From: UBA4738 sp002413305
GTDB taxonomy: Bacteria; Actinomycetota; UBA4738
DNA: 64,000 nt
Direction of reading: 5' to 3'
Assembly: GCA_036847185.1 (NCBI GenBank)
Contig: DAIUAM010000015.1
Span: 4,845 to 68,844 of the forward strand
Position numbers and translations under genes: made by a program
The notes under the pieces: model-generated
Database searches by the model: none
What the model saw: only the letters and a program-made list of their open reading frames with translations
What the model was told of the DNA's origin: nothing
Part shown: piece by piece, positions 7,606 to 15,637 of the stretch
Numbering within the stretch: the first letter of the stretch is position 1
Layout: each line of letters starts with the position of its first letter

Positions 7606-9369
7606 TCACATGACCACCCGGATGATCTCCTGGATCGAAGTGATCCCAAGCCTGACCTTCTCCAGCCCGTCCTCGCGGAGCGACATCATGCCGTCCGTCC
7701 TGGCGGAGCGCCGGATCACATCGGAGGACGTGCGTTCGACCGTGAGACGTTCGATCTCCTCACCGATCGGCATGACCTCGTACATGCCGACCCGGCCCCG
7801 GTAGCCGGTCTTGGCGCAGCTCCCACACCCCACCGGCCGATAGAGCTCGTGAATCTCTTCCCAGAGCGGCTCCGCGAAGCCGGCCTCGGCCAGCTCGGCA
7901 ACCTCGGGGCAGTACGCCTCCTTGCACCGCGGGCAGAGCTTCCGGGCAAGACGCTGGGCGACCACGCAGTCGATGGCGCTGGCCACCAGGTACGGTTCGA
8001 CGCCCATCTCGACGAGCCGTGGCAGGGCCGACGGCGCATCGTTCGTGTGCAGCGAAGAAAGCACCAGGTGGCCGGTCAAGGCGGCCTCGACGGCGATCAG
8101 TGCCGTTTCCCGGTCCCGGATCTCTCCCACCATGATGACGTCCGGGTCCGAGCGCAGGATGGATCGGAGGGCGGAGGCGAAGGTCAGCCCGGCCCTGACG
8201 TTCATCTGCATCTGGTTGATACCGGGCAAGCGGTACTCGACCGGATCCTCGACCGTGATGATGTTGACGTTGGGCTTGTTCAGGATGTTCAGGGTCCCGT
8301 ACATCGTGGTGGACTTCCCCGACCCCGTCGGTCCCGTGACCAGGATCGCGCCGTACGGCCTGGTGAACGCCCGCTGGTAGGAGTTGAACGAGCTCTCCAA
8401 GAACCCCAGCTCCTCGAGCTTGAGCAGCACTGAGCTCTTGTCCAGGATCCGGACGACGACCTTCTCTCCGTACACCGTCGGCAACGTGACGAGGCGAAGG
8501 TCGATCGTCTTGCCGCTCACCGTGAGGCCCACCCGTCCGTCCTGCGGGACGCGTCGCTCCGCGATGTTGATGTCCGCCATGATCTTGAGCCGGCTGATCA
8601 GGCCGGCCTGGATGTTCTTCGGAGAACGCATGACCTCGTGCAGCACACCATCGACGCGGTACCGGATCCTGACGTCGCGCTCGGTGGGTTCGATGTGGAT
8701 GTCCGAAGCGCGGTCCACGATCGCCTGCGTGATGAGGAGGTTGACCATCTTCACGATGGGGCCCTCTTCGAGGGCGGCCAGGGCCTGCTCCTGACGAGCG
8801 ATATCGTCGCCCTCCGCCTGGTGGGCGGCTTCGGCCGACACCTCCTCGACCGACTGGTCCGCGCGCCCGTACTTGCGTACGGCCACCTCGATGTCCGCTG
8901 CCGTCGCCACCACGGGCTGGACCTCCATGCCCGTGAGCGTGCGGATGTCGTCGAGCGCGAACAGGTTCGCGGGGTCCGCCATCGCCACGACGAGACGGTC
9001 GTCCTCGTAGCCGATCGGGATCGCGCGGTACCGGCGGGCCACCGCCTCGGGGATCAGCATGGCCGCACTGGGATCGATGGTCGTGCCGGCCAGGTCGACG
9101 AACCGGTATCCGACCTGCCCGGCCAGGGCGGCCATGAGGTCGGCCTCCTTCAACAACCCCATGTCGAGCAGGACCCGACCGAGCAGACGGTCGGTTCGGC
9201 TCTGCTGAACCAGCGCTCGCTCCAGATCCTCCGCGCTGATGAGCCCCTGCTCGACCAGGACCTCCCCGAGCTTCTTGCTCCGGCGGATCGATCCGCGGAG
9301 GGGCCCGCCCGGGAGGCCGGCGGTGGTGGAAACCCCCACACCGATCCCGGGATCCTCGGTGGCGGTCAT
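7606..9369 (-). CDS. pilB: Type IV pilus extension ATPase PilB
   Basis: The 587-aa protein has an N-terminal MshEN-type domain (about 28-170, with repeats such as KLGEVLVEQGLISAEDLERAL). In other PilB/MshE proteins this region can bind cyclic di-GMP. The AAA-type core follows, with Walker A GPTGSGKST (346-354), GEIRDRETA and LSSLHTNDAPS, and a four-cysteine zinc knuckle near the C-terminus (CPRC...CGSC). It drives pilus polymerisation. Its ATG overlaps the upstream roadblock-like gene by 4 bp (ATGA). Confidence 0.95.
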   Translation of the reverse strand: MTATEDPGIGVGVSTTAGLPGGPLRGSIRRSKKLGEVLVEQGLISAEDLERALVQQSRTDRLLGRVLLDMGLLKEADLMAALAGQVGYRFVDLAGTTIDPSAAMLIPEAVARRYRAIPIGYEDDRLVVAMADPANLFALDDIRTLTGMEVQPVVATAADIEVAVRKYGRADQSVEEVSAEAAHQAEGDDIARQEQALAALEEGPIVKMVNLLITQAIVDRASDIHIEPTERDVRIRYRVDGVLHEVMRSPKNIQAGLISRLKIMADINIAERRVPQDGRVGLTVSGKTIDLRLVTLPTVYGEKVVVRILDKSSVLLKLEELGFLESSFNSYQRAFTRPYGAILVTGPTGSGKSTTMYGTLNILNKPNVNIITVEDPVEYRLPGINQMQMNVRAGLTFASALRSILRSDPDVIMVGEIRDRETALIAVEAALTGHLVLSSLHTNDAPSALPRLVEMGVEPYLVASAIDCVVAQRLARKLCPRCKEAYCPEVAELAEAGFAEPLWEEIHELYRPVGCGSCAKTGYRGRVGMYEVMPIGEEIERLTVERTSSDVIRRSARTDGMMSLREDGLEKVRLGITSIQEIIRVVM

Positions 9370-10061
9370 TCCTGCTCGCTCTCCTCGAGGAGGCCGGCGA
9401 ATTCGCGGGCCAGCGTGATCGCGTCCACGTCGTTGGTTCGGTCGCTTCCGGTGCCCGCCTCATTCCGCGGGTGTTCCGGAGCCTCGGCGCCGGGACCCCC
9501 GACGAGCAGCGCTTTGCTCAGTTCCGGCGGGCCAGGAGGGGAGGTCGACTCCGGCACCCTCCTGGATGGACCCCGTTCAGCATCACCTGGCTCGGTCGGG
9601 AGCGTGATCCGCGCTTCTTCGCCGGCGAACACCTCCGTCGCCGGGCGCCGCAGCTCCTGGCGGGCATCGCGATGCAACGTGGGACGCGGGCGACGGAGCG
9701 ACTCACCCGTCTCCCGCCCACTCATCAGGGGGTCACGGCGCGCGCGTCCCTCATCGGCCTGGGTGAGCAGTCGATCGAGCAGGTCGAGGATGAGGCCCGG
9801 CCGTCCCTGTGCCGTGGCGATCGCCAAGGCGCCGAACGCACCGCGATGCGCGAACGCCCACAGCTCCGGACCGACGACGGCGAACCCGCGGTCGATCTCG
9901 CCGAGCCCGGCGAGCCGCATCCAGACGTCCATCGCCCTCTTCTCCTCCGTCCCCGGATGGGCTGCCAGTGGCAGCCCATCGCGCGACAGCAGCAAGCAGG
10001 CTCGCACTTCCGGCAAGCTCGCTCCGACCGAGCCGGTCAAGGCCGCGTAGTCCTGTGGCAT
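9366..10061 (-). CDS. Roadblock/LC7-like protein at the head of the pilus operon
   Basis: The 231-aa protein has an N-terminal domain of about 100 residues that resembles roadblock/LC7 folds (LPEVRACLLLSRDGLPLAAH, then a long helix and ALAIATAQGRPGLILDLLDRLL). A Pro/Arg-rich, probably disordered linker follows, then a short C-terminal helix (AITLAREFAGLLEESE). Roadblock proteins often act as GTPase partners, for example MglB, which controls polarity of type IV pili in Myxococcus. No MglA-like GTPase is encoded nearby, so a polarity role is inference. ATG 10061 is chosen because coding character fades upstream. The stop overlaps the pilB start, indicating coupling to the extension motor. Confidence 0.55.
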   Translation of the reverse strand: MPQDYAALTGSVGASLPEVRACLLLSRDGLPLAAHPGTEEKRAMDVWMRLAGLGEIDRGFAVVGPELWAFAHRGAFGALAIATAQGRPGLILDLLDRLLTQADEGRARRDPLMSGRETGESLRRPRPTLHRDARQELRRPATEVFAGEEARITLPTEPGDAERGPSRRVPESTSPPGPPELSKALLVGGPGAEAPEHPRNEAGTGSDRTNDVDAITLAREFAGLLEESEQE

Positions 10062-10195
10062 GTCTCGTGCAAGTTCTCGGCGACGTGGTGAACGGCCTTG
10101 AGGACCAGGGACGGGCCACCCTCGCCGGCCGCCTTCGGCTCGCGTGTTCACTCCGCTCAAGCAACGCCTGGTTGATGACGACAACAGGAATTGAG
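10062..10195. promoter_or_regulatory. Divergent intergenic region between the two pilus operons
   Basis: These 134 bases separate the minus-strand motor operon from the plus-strand pilin-like operon and must hold both promoters. I see no convincing -35/-10 pair or repeat. Confidence 0.4.
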
Positions 10196-11953
10196 ATGGC
10201 TCAGTCTGTGGTGCACGCGCCTCGTCGGCGGATGAATCGGCTGCGACACGACGGTGGATTCACCATCGTCGAGACGATGATCGCGCTGCTCATCTTCTTC
10301 ATCGCCCTGATGACGCTGGGCTTCGGCACCCTGACCGCGCTGCGGAACATCGGCTTCTCCCGGCAGCGCCAGGACGCCACGGGCCTGGCGAACTCCGCGT
10401 TGGAGGAGCTCCGGGGGCTGCCGAACTCCGTGATCGCCTTGGGACTGAATCAGTCCGACCTGGACAACAGTCTCGGAAACGGCACCGAGACGAAGGTCAC
10501 CAAGACCGGGAGCGGAACCGCTGCCGTGTACAAGTTCCGCGGCGAGACGATCCCATTCAGCTCCCTGGGTGCCACCGAGCCGGAGAACCCACACATCACG
10601 AACCTCACGGTCGGGGTCACGAAGTACACCCGCTACGTCTACATCACGAACGCCACCGGCGCTGCAACGGGCGGCTATCACGCTACGGTCATCGTCTCCT
10701 GGTCCGTGCCTCAGCTCCACGGGATTCCGCCGAACGTGGAGGCACAGACGTACATCTATGCCTCTGCGCCGACCAGCCAGGACTGCGACAGCTCGAACAC
10801 ACACCCCTTCTCGGCCCCGTGCCAGGCGTTCTTCTTCGGCGTCGGGAGCCTCGACACAGCCTCGGTGACGGTGACGCCAACGTCGACGGGCAGCGTGGGC
10901 GGCATGGACTTCGACTCCGCTCGCGTCGATCTCCCGATCCTCGCGGTGGCCGCCCAGATCGAGCAGGTCACCTCCCTCCAGGGGGCGGCGGCGCTGGCCG
11001 GCGGCCAGGTGACCGTGGACGGGGACACGACCCTGGCAGGGGAGAGACAGGTTACGTCCGCCGCGGACAACGACCCGGGCTCACCCGGGGTCGCCTACGA
11101 CTCACATTCGATCGGCCCGCAGTCGGCGTATAGCGCCGCGGCGTCCGGCAATGGCAACTCGATCAGCATGACGGGTACCGCGGGAGATACGGCCTCCACC
11201 ATCAGCGCGATCGCGGCTTCGTTGACCAACTCGTGCACGACGCAGACCGACGGAAGACCGTGCGGATACGGCACCGTCCAGGAGAACGGGACCGACGAGT
11301 TGGACCTGTCGATCGGTTCGGGGGTTGGCACGTCGAAGATCGCTCACTTCGGCACCCAGTCCAGCCCGAGCACCTCCTACGTTCATCGCGTCGTCACCGG
11401 GTCGGCGGACGGCTACCTGCGGACCACGGTGGTCCGGCGGATGCCCACCGTCAATGTGGGCGGTTTGCCCTCCGGACTGGCTTCGGCGGCGATCCCGAGC
11501 AAGTGGAGTGGATACTTGCTCCAGGTCACCAACTACGGGGCCTCCGTCCAGGTCGACGCCGGAACTTCCGCCACCGCCCCCACGGCGACCGTCAACGCCG
11601 GGACGATCCAGTACTGGGCCGGACCGGTCACCGGATACCAGACGGTCACCATCCCAACGGCGGGTGGCGCCCTGCCGGTCACCGCGGTCAGCGTGACCGA
11701 CGCCTCCTCCGGCATCACGGTCACGATCACCCCGTCGCTATCGATGGGGGCGGCGAGCACCAACGAGAAGTTCCTGAGCGGCAGCACGACCACGGCGGTC
11801 GACGCCCAGGCGGTGGCCGGAGCCCCGGTGACCGGCACCCTCGCTTACACGATCACGCAGAACGGAACCCAGCTGGCGAGCTTCCTGGTGAACGTCAATC
11901 TGGGGACGACCACTGCGCACGGCACGTACCAGCCGGCCCCCACACCCTCATGA
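10196..11953 (+). CDS. Large type IV prepilin-like protein (minor pilin / PilV-like)
   Basis: The 585-aa protein has a type III signal: a basic leader ending GG, cleavage before FTIVETMIALLIFFIALMTLGF, and glutamate at mature position 5 (E26). The remaining 550 residues are Ser/Thr/Gly/Ala-rich and beta-like, with four or five cysteines, and much larger than a normal pilin. It is likely to be a minor pilin or tip adhesin processed by the prepilin peptidase of this locus. ATG 10196 has an AGGAA site 6 nt upstream; ATG 10175 is an alternative. Its stop overlaps the next start (ATGA). I do not recognise the large C-terminal domain. Confidence 0.75.
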   Translation: MAQSVVHAPRRRMNRLRHDGGFTIVETMIALLIFFIALMTLGFGTLTALRNIGFSRQRQDATGLANSALEELRGLPNSVIALGLNQSDLDNSLGNGTETKVTKTGSGTAAVYKFRGETIPFSSLGATEPENPHITNLTVGVTKYTRYVYITNATGAATGGYHATVIVSWSVPQLHGIPPNVEAQTYIYASAPTSQDCDSSNTHPFSAPCQAFFFGVGSLDTASVTVTPTSTGSVGGMDFDSARVDLPILAVAAQIEQVTSLQGAAALAGGQVTVDGDTTLAGERQVTSAADNDPGSPGVAYDSHSIGPQSAYSAAASGNGNSISMTGTAGDTASTISAIAASLTNSCTTQTDGRPCGYGTVQENGTDELDLSIGSGVGTSKIAHFGTQSSPSTSYVHRVVTGSADGYLRTTVVRRMPTVNVGGLPSGLASAAIPSKWSGYLLQVTNYGASVQVDAGTSATAPTATVNAGTIQYWAGPVTGYQTVTIPTAGGALPVTAVSVTDASSGITVTITPSLSMGAASTNEKFLSGSTTTAVDAQAVAGAPVTGTLAYTITQNGTQLASFLVNVNLGTTTAHGTYQPAPTPS

Positions 11954-12603
11954 AAGTCGTCACCGCGCTCCGGAGGCTTGGAACCCGTACGCGGGGAGAG
12001 CGTGGCGTGACCCTCGTCGAGCTCATGGTGGGGATGGCCATCATGTCGATCGTCCTGGTCGTGTGCTCGAGCCTGCTCTCCGCGGTCCAGACGGAGGTGG
12101 GGGCGCAGACGGATCGCACGACCAACAACGACCAGGCCCGCCTGGCCCTCGAGCAGATCGACCGCCAGGTCCGTTCCGGCAACATCCTGTACGACCCGAT
12201 GACCGACGACCCGGCGAAGGTCGGATACGCGGGCGGCATGTACCTGCGCATCTACACCCAATCCAACGGGGTGCCGTTCCACTGCGCCGAATGGCGGGTG
12301 CGGAACAATCAGCTCCAAGAGCGCGAGCGTGCCCCGGGCGAGAACCTCGCATGGCCGACCGCGTGGCGTGACGTCGCCGACGACATCAGGAACGTCTCGA
12401 ACAACGTCCCCGCGTTCCAGCTGGCCGCGGTCATGGCCAGTCCCGGCGTGATCAACCCAGCCCGGACCCTCGACGTCACCATGTTGATCAACTCGACCCC
12501 GTCGAACACCCGAACGCTCGTCACGATCACCGAGAACATCACCGGCCGCAACACCACGTACGGCTATCCGAACGCCGTGTGCGATCCCTTCGTCCCCAAC
12601 TGA
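11950..12603 (+). CDS. Type IV prepilin-like protein, PilW/PilJ-like minor pilin
   Basis: The 217-aa protein has leader GERG, then VTLVELMVGMAIMSIVLVVCS, with cleavage after G19 and glutamate at mature position 5. It fits minor pilins of the PilW type: a hydrophobic helix, a helical stretch (ARLALEQIDRQVRSG) and a beta-rich tail with two cysteines. Coupled to the preceding gene by a 4-bp overlap, it probably contributes to the priming complex that starts pilus assembly. Confidence 0.75.
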   Translation: MKVVTALRRLGTRTRGERGVTLVELMVGMAIMSIVLVVCSSLLSAVQTEVGAQTDRTTNNDQARLALEQIDRQVRSGNILYDPMTDDPAKVGYAGGMYLRIYTQSNGVPFHCAEWRVRNNQLQERERAPGENLAWPTAWRDVADDIRNVSNNVPAFQLAAVMASPGVINPARTLDVTMLINSTPSNTRTLVTITENITGRNTTYGYPNAVCDPFVPN

Positions 12604-12614
12604 GAGGTGAAGCA

Positions 12615-14048
12615 ATGAACCCGATCCTCCGTCTCTGCCGGCGAGGCCACGATGACTCCGGGATCGCCATGGTCACCGCGGTCCTGGTCACGGCCATCGT
12701 CTTCACGCTGACGATCGGGTCGTTCGAGCTGGCCATCCACAACACCACCGGGAGCGCGTACGACCGGGACCGGACGCAGGCGATCCACGCTGCGAACGCC
12801 GGCATCGACCAGATGGTCGCCTACTTCAAGTCCGCCACCGGAGCCCAGGTCTGCAGCCCCCCCAGCGCGGCGTCGTCCGGCCAGCTCACGAACGCATCCG
12901 GGAGCACGATCGCCGGATTCACGGTGAAGACGACGGTGACGGGCGGGGTGTGTCCGGACAGCCCCACCCAGGTCCAGATCGACTCCACCGGCTACGCAAC
13001 CGCCGCGGCCGGGGTCGTGCGCTCGACCCGCGAGATGGAGGCTCTGGTCAACGTGAAGTCCCGCGTCTTCGACCACGCCATGTTCCACGGATCCTCCACC
13101 CAGACCCTGGTGCTCGGCAACAAGACCGACGGCAACCTCTTCCTGGATGCCGACGTGTACTCCAACGCCGATGTCCAGGCGAGCAACAACATCACGATCT
13201 CCGGGGACCTGACCTCCCAACGCACCGTGTCGCTCTCGGGCAGCGCCATCGTCAAGGGCACCGTGTGGGCGGCCGGCAGCGTGCAGATGGCGAACTCCGC
13301 GTTCGTGGCCAGCAATGTGGTGGCCTCGACCAAGACCGTGCCCGTCTGCACGACATGCGTCCCGACGACGGACCCCTACCCTGGACAGATCCGTATGAGC
13401 AACAACAGCCGGATCGCCGGGAACGCCCGGGCCGCGGGGGCCATCACCGCGGCTACGATCGACGGGACCCAGACCGCCAACAGCCCATCCAGCCCGCCTC
13501 CCATGGAGGCCCTCCCCACCTTCACCTGGAACGCAGCCCTCAACTGGCCGGCCCCGGTCAACCAGTTCAACGCCTGCAACGGGGCGAACGGCTTCACCAC
13601 GTGGTTCACCAGCAATATCTCGGCGCTCTTGGGGGCCTCGCGCATCTCGGCCACGAACTGCACCTTCGCGCCGGCGAACAACGCCGTGATGACGCTGACG
13701 GGGAACTGGGCGGTCATCAACTACTCGGACATCAACTTCAACCAGCAGACCACCTGGCACTGCAGCGTCCAGGTCTGCAACCTCTGGCTGATCTCGACGA
13801 ACGGGAACATCAGCTTCGGCCAAAACACGAACTTCGACTCGAACGTCCACGTGTTCCTCTACACGCCGAACACCGCGACCGTGGCGAACCAGAACAGCTG
13901 GTACGGCCAGGTCTATGCGGGGGTGATCAACGCGACCAACCAGTTCACCCTGGAGTACGTGAACGCCTTCCCGCCGGGATTCTCCAGTTCGACCAACACC
14001 GGCTACGGCGTGGACACCGTGTACATCCGCGAGATCGTCCCGAACTGA
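12615..14048 (+). CDS. PilX-like membrane-anchored pilus assembly protein
   Basis: The 477-aa protein starts with a basic segment then DSGIAMVTAVLVTAIVFTLTIGSFELA, the arrangement seen in PilX/PilX_N proteins, which lack the canonical glutamate. The rest is Asn/Ser/Thr-rich with repeated short beta motifs (residues about 150-290: NADVQASNNITISGDL, SGSAIVKGTVWAAGSVQMAN) suggesting a right-handed beta helix. A C-terminal domain has paired cysteines. ATG 12615 follows a GAGAGGTGA site. It is the last gene of the three-gene pilin-like operon, and probably part of an exported tip complex. Confidence 0.65.
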   Translation: MNPILRLCRRGHDDSGIAMVTAVLVTAIVFTLTIGSFELAIHNTTGSAYDRDRTQAIHAANAGIDQMVAYFKSATGAQVCSPPSAASSGQLTNASGSTIAGFTVKTTVTGGVCPDSPTQVQIDSTGYATAAAGVVRSTREMEALVNVKSRVFDHAMFHGSSTQTLVLGNKTDGNLFLDADVYSNADVQASNNITISGDLTSQRTVSLSGSAIVKGTVWAAGSVQMANSAFVASNVVASTKTVPVCTTCVPTTDPYPGQIRMSNNSRIAGNARAAGAITAATIDGTQTANSPSSPPPMEALPTFTWNAALNWPAPVNQFNACNGANGFTTWFTSNISALLGASRISATNCTFAPANNAVMTLTGNWAVINYSDINFNQQTTWHCSVQVCNLWLISTNGNISFGQNTNFDSNVHVFLYTPNTATVANQNSWYGQVYAGVINATNQFTLEYVNAFPPGFSSSTNTGYGVDTVYIREIVPN

Positions 14049-14052
14049 CCAC

Positions 14053-14073
14053 CGGCGGAGGATGGCACCGCCG
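14053..14073. terminator. Small hairpin between convergent genes
   Basis: A 6-bp GC stem (CGGCGG / CCGCCG, loop of 9) lies between the ends of the pilin-like operon and mltG. It could act on both transcripts, but there is no U-tract. Confidence 0.3.
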
Positions 14074-14102
14074 AGGGGACGCCGCCCCCTGACGTGGCCC
14101 GC

Positions 14103-15143
14103 TCAGCCGTTCTTGTGGTTGAGGAAGTCCTGGTAGTTGTCGGTGAAGTACTGGCAGCTGCTGTTCGGGACCACCAGGTAGTAGAGGTAGTTCGCCTTGG
14201 CCGGGGCCAGGGCCGCCTGCAGCGAAGCCAGGCCGGGGCTCGCGATCGGCGTCGGCGGCAGCCCGGTGTGCAGATAGGTGTTGTACGGGCTGGGGAACTG
14301 CAGGTCCTTGGTGGTGAGGTTCGGCTTGTTGTTGCCCAGGGCGTACTCGACCGTGGCGTCGATCTGCAGGGCCATGCCCTTCTTCAGCCGGTTGTAGATC
14401 ACCGCGGCCACCTTCGCCCGGTCCGCGTCGCACCGCGCCTCGCGCTCGATCATCGACGCGATCACCACGACCTGGTACGGCGACATCTTCACGAGTCCCG
14501 CCCGCTGGGAGAGCTGGATCTTCGTAGCTTCGGCTTTGAACTGATCGAGCAGCCGCTGGATGACCAGCCGGTCGTTCGAGTTCTGGAGGAAGTCGTAGGT
14601 CTCGGGGAACAGGAAGCCCTCCACGGACTTCGCCCCCGGGGGGAGGTACGGCGGCAGCGAGAAGGTGCCGTCGGTCGCGTCCTTCACGAACAACTTGCTG
14701 TTGGCGCCGAGGTGCTCCGCGGCCACGGCGGCCATCTGCGAGATGGTCAGGCCTTCGGCGAAACCCACCCGCACGGACTTCACGAACGGCCCCTGTTTCA
14801 GCGCCTCCAGCACATCGGACACGCTCATGTTCGTCGTGATGTTGTTGTACTCGCCGGCATCGTACCCTGAGCCGAAGCCCCGGAACTTCGCCAACAGGCG
14901 GAACGCGAAGGCCGAACGGATCACGCCTTTCCTCTTGAGGTCGCTCGCCACCTGCTGGCCGGTCTCGCCCGGCTGGATCACGAAGTTCGCGATCTTGGTC
15001 TTCGACCCGGAGGACCCGGTCGCCCACGTGTAGTAGGCGCCCACGCCGCCGGCCAAGACCGCCAGGATCCCGACGAACACGACGAGGATGACCAGTCCGC
15101 GCCCGCGCGCGACCCGTTCCTTCCTGCGGGGATCGTCCAGCAT
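14103..15143 (-). CDS. mltG: Endolytic murein transglycosylase MltG (YceG-like)
   Basis: The 346-aa protein has a cytoplasmic tail, one transmembrane helix (about 16-38), a LysM-like segment (FVIQPGETGQQVASDL) and the YceG catalytic domain. The conserved FPETY motif and the catalytic glutamate in ASMIEREA (E233) are present. It cuts nascent peptidoglycan strands and so sets glycan chain length. It precedes ruvX, a common bacterial pairing. ATG 15143 has a TATCCT hexamer 9 nt upstream and no ribosome site, consistent with leaderless expression. Confidence 0.92.
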   Translation of the reverse strand: MLDDPRRKERVARGRGLVILVVFVGILAVLAGGVGAYYTWATGSSGSKTKIANFVIQPGETGQQVASDLKRKGVIRSAFAFRLLAKFRGFGSGYDAGEYNNITTNMSVSDVLEALKQGPFVKSVRVGFAEGLTISQMAAVAAEHLGANSKLFVKDATDGTFSLPPYLPPGAKSVEGFLFPETYDFLQNSNDRLVIQRLLDQFKAEATKIQLSQRAGLVKMSPYQVVVIASMIEREARCDADRAKVAAVIYNRLKKGMALQIDATVEYALGNNKPNLTTKDLQFPSPYNTYLHTGLPPTPIASPGLASLQAALAPAKANYLYYLVVPNSSCQYFTDNYQDFLNHKNG

Positions 15144-15152
15144 AGCCGGGAA

Positions 15153-15158
15153 AGGATA
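15153..15158 (-). promoter_or_regulatory. -10 element TATCCT of mltG (leaderless)
   Basis: TANNNT hexamer 9 nt before the mltG ATG, with no Shine-Dalgarno sequence. Confidence 0.5.
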
Positions 15159-15205
15159 CCTGCCGACCGTGCCCAGCGGGGTCGCTCGCTCGTGCCGGGC
15201 CGACC

Positions 15206-15637
15206 TCAGCGGTGCCGGTCCAGCCAGGCCTGGAGGATGATCACCGCGGCCTGCTGGTCGACCACCTCGCGTCGCCGCCGGCCCCTGATACCGGCCGCGG
15301 CCAGGCCTCGTTCGGCCTCCACCGTGGTGAGGCGTTCGTCCTGAAGCTCGACGGGAAGCCGCAGAAAGCCACCGAGGGCGTCCGCGAAGCGTTCGGCGTG
15401 GTCGGCCGCCTCGCGCGGCGCGCCGGAGAGGCTGACCGGGTGTCCCACCACGATCGCCGTGACCCCCTGGTCGCGGACCAGGGCGGCGATCGCCTGCACG
15501 TCGGAGGGCGCCCCCGTGTGGATCGTGCCCAGCGGGACGGCCAGGCGGCGGTCGGGGTCGGAGATCGCCACGCCGATGCGCGCCTGCCCGAGGTCGAGGC
15601 CAAGCACCCGTCCCGTCGAAGGGGCCGGGTCAGGCAC
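15206..15637 (-). CDS. ruvX: Holliday-junction resolvase-like protein RuvX / YqgF
   Basis: The 143-aa protein has an RNase H-like fold with the motif GRVLGLDLGQARIGVAISD, then IVVGHPVSLSG and QDERLTTVEAE. In other bacteria YqgF trims or matures the 5' end of 16S rRNA precursors. The GTG at 15637 overlaps the end of alaS by 8 bp, so the pair is co-translated. The alaS - ruvX - mltG order is widely conserved. Confidence 0.92.
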   Translation of the reverse strand: MPDPAPSTGRVLGLDLGQARIGVAISDPDRRLAVPLGTIHTGAPSDVQAIAALVRDQGVTAIVVGHPVSLSGAPREAADHAERFADALGGFLRLPVELQDERLTTVEAERGLAAAGIRGRRRREVVDQQAAVIILQAWLDRHR

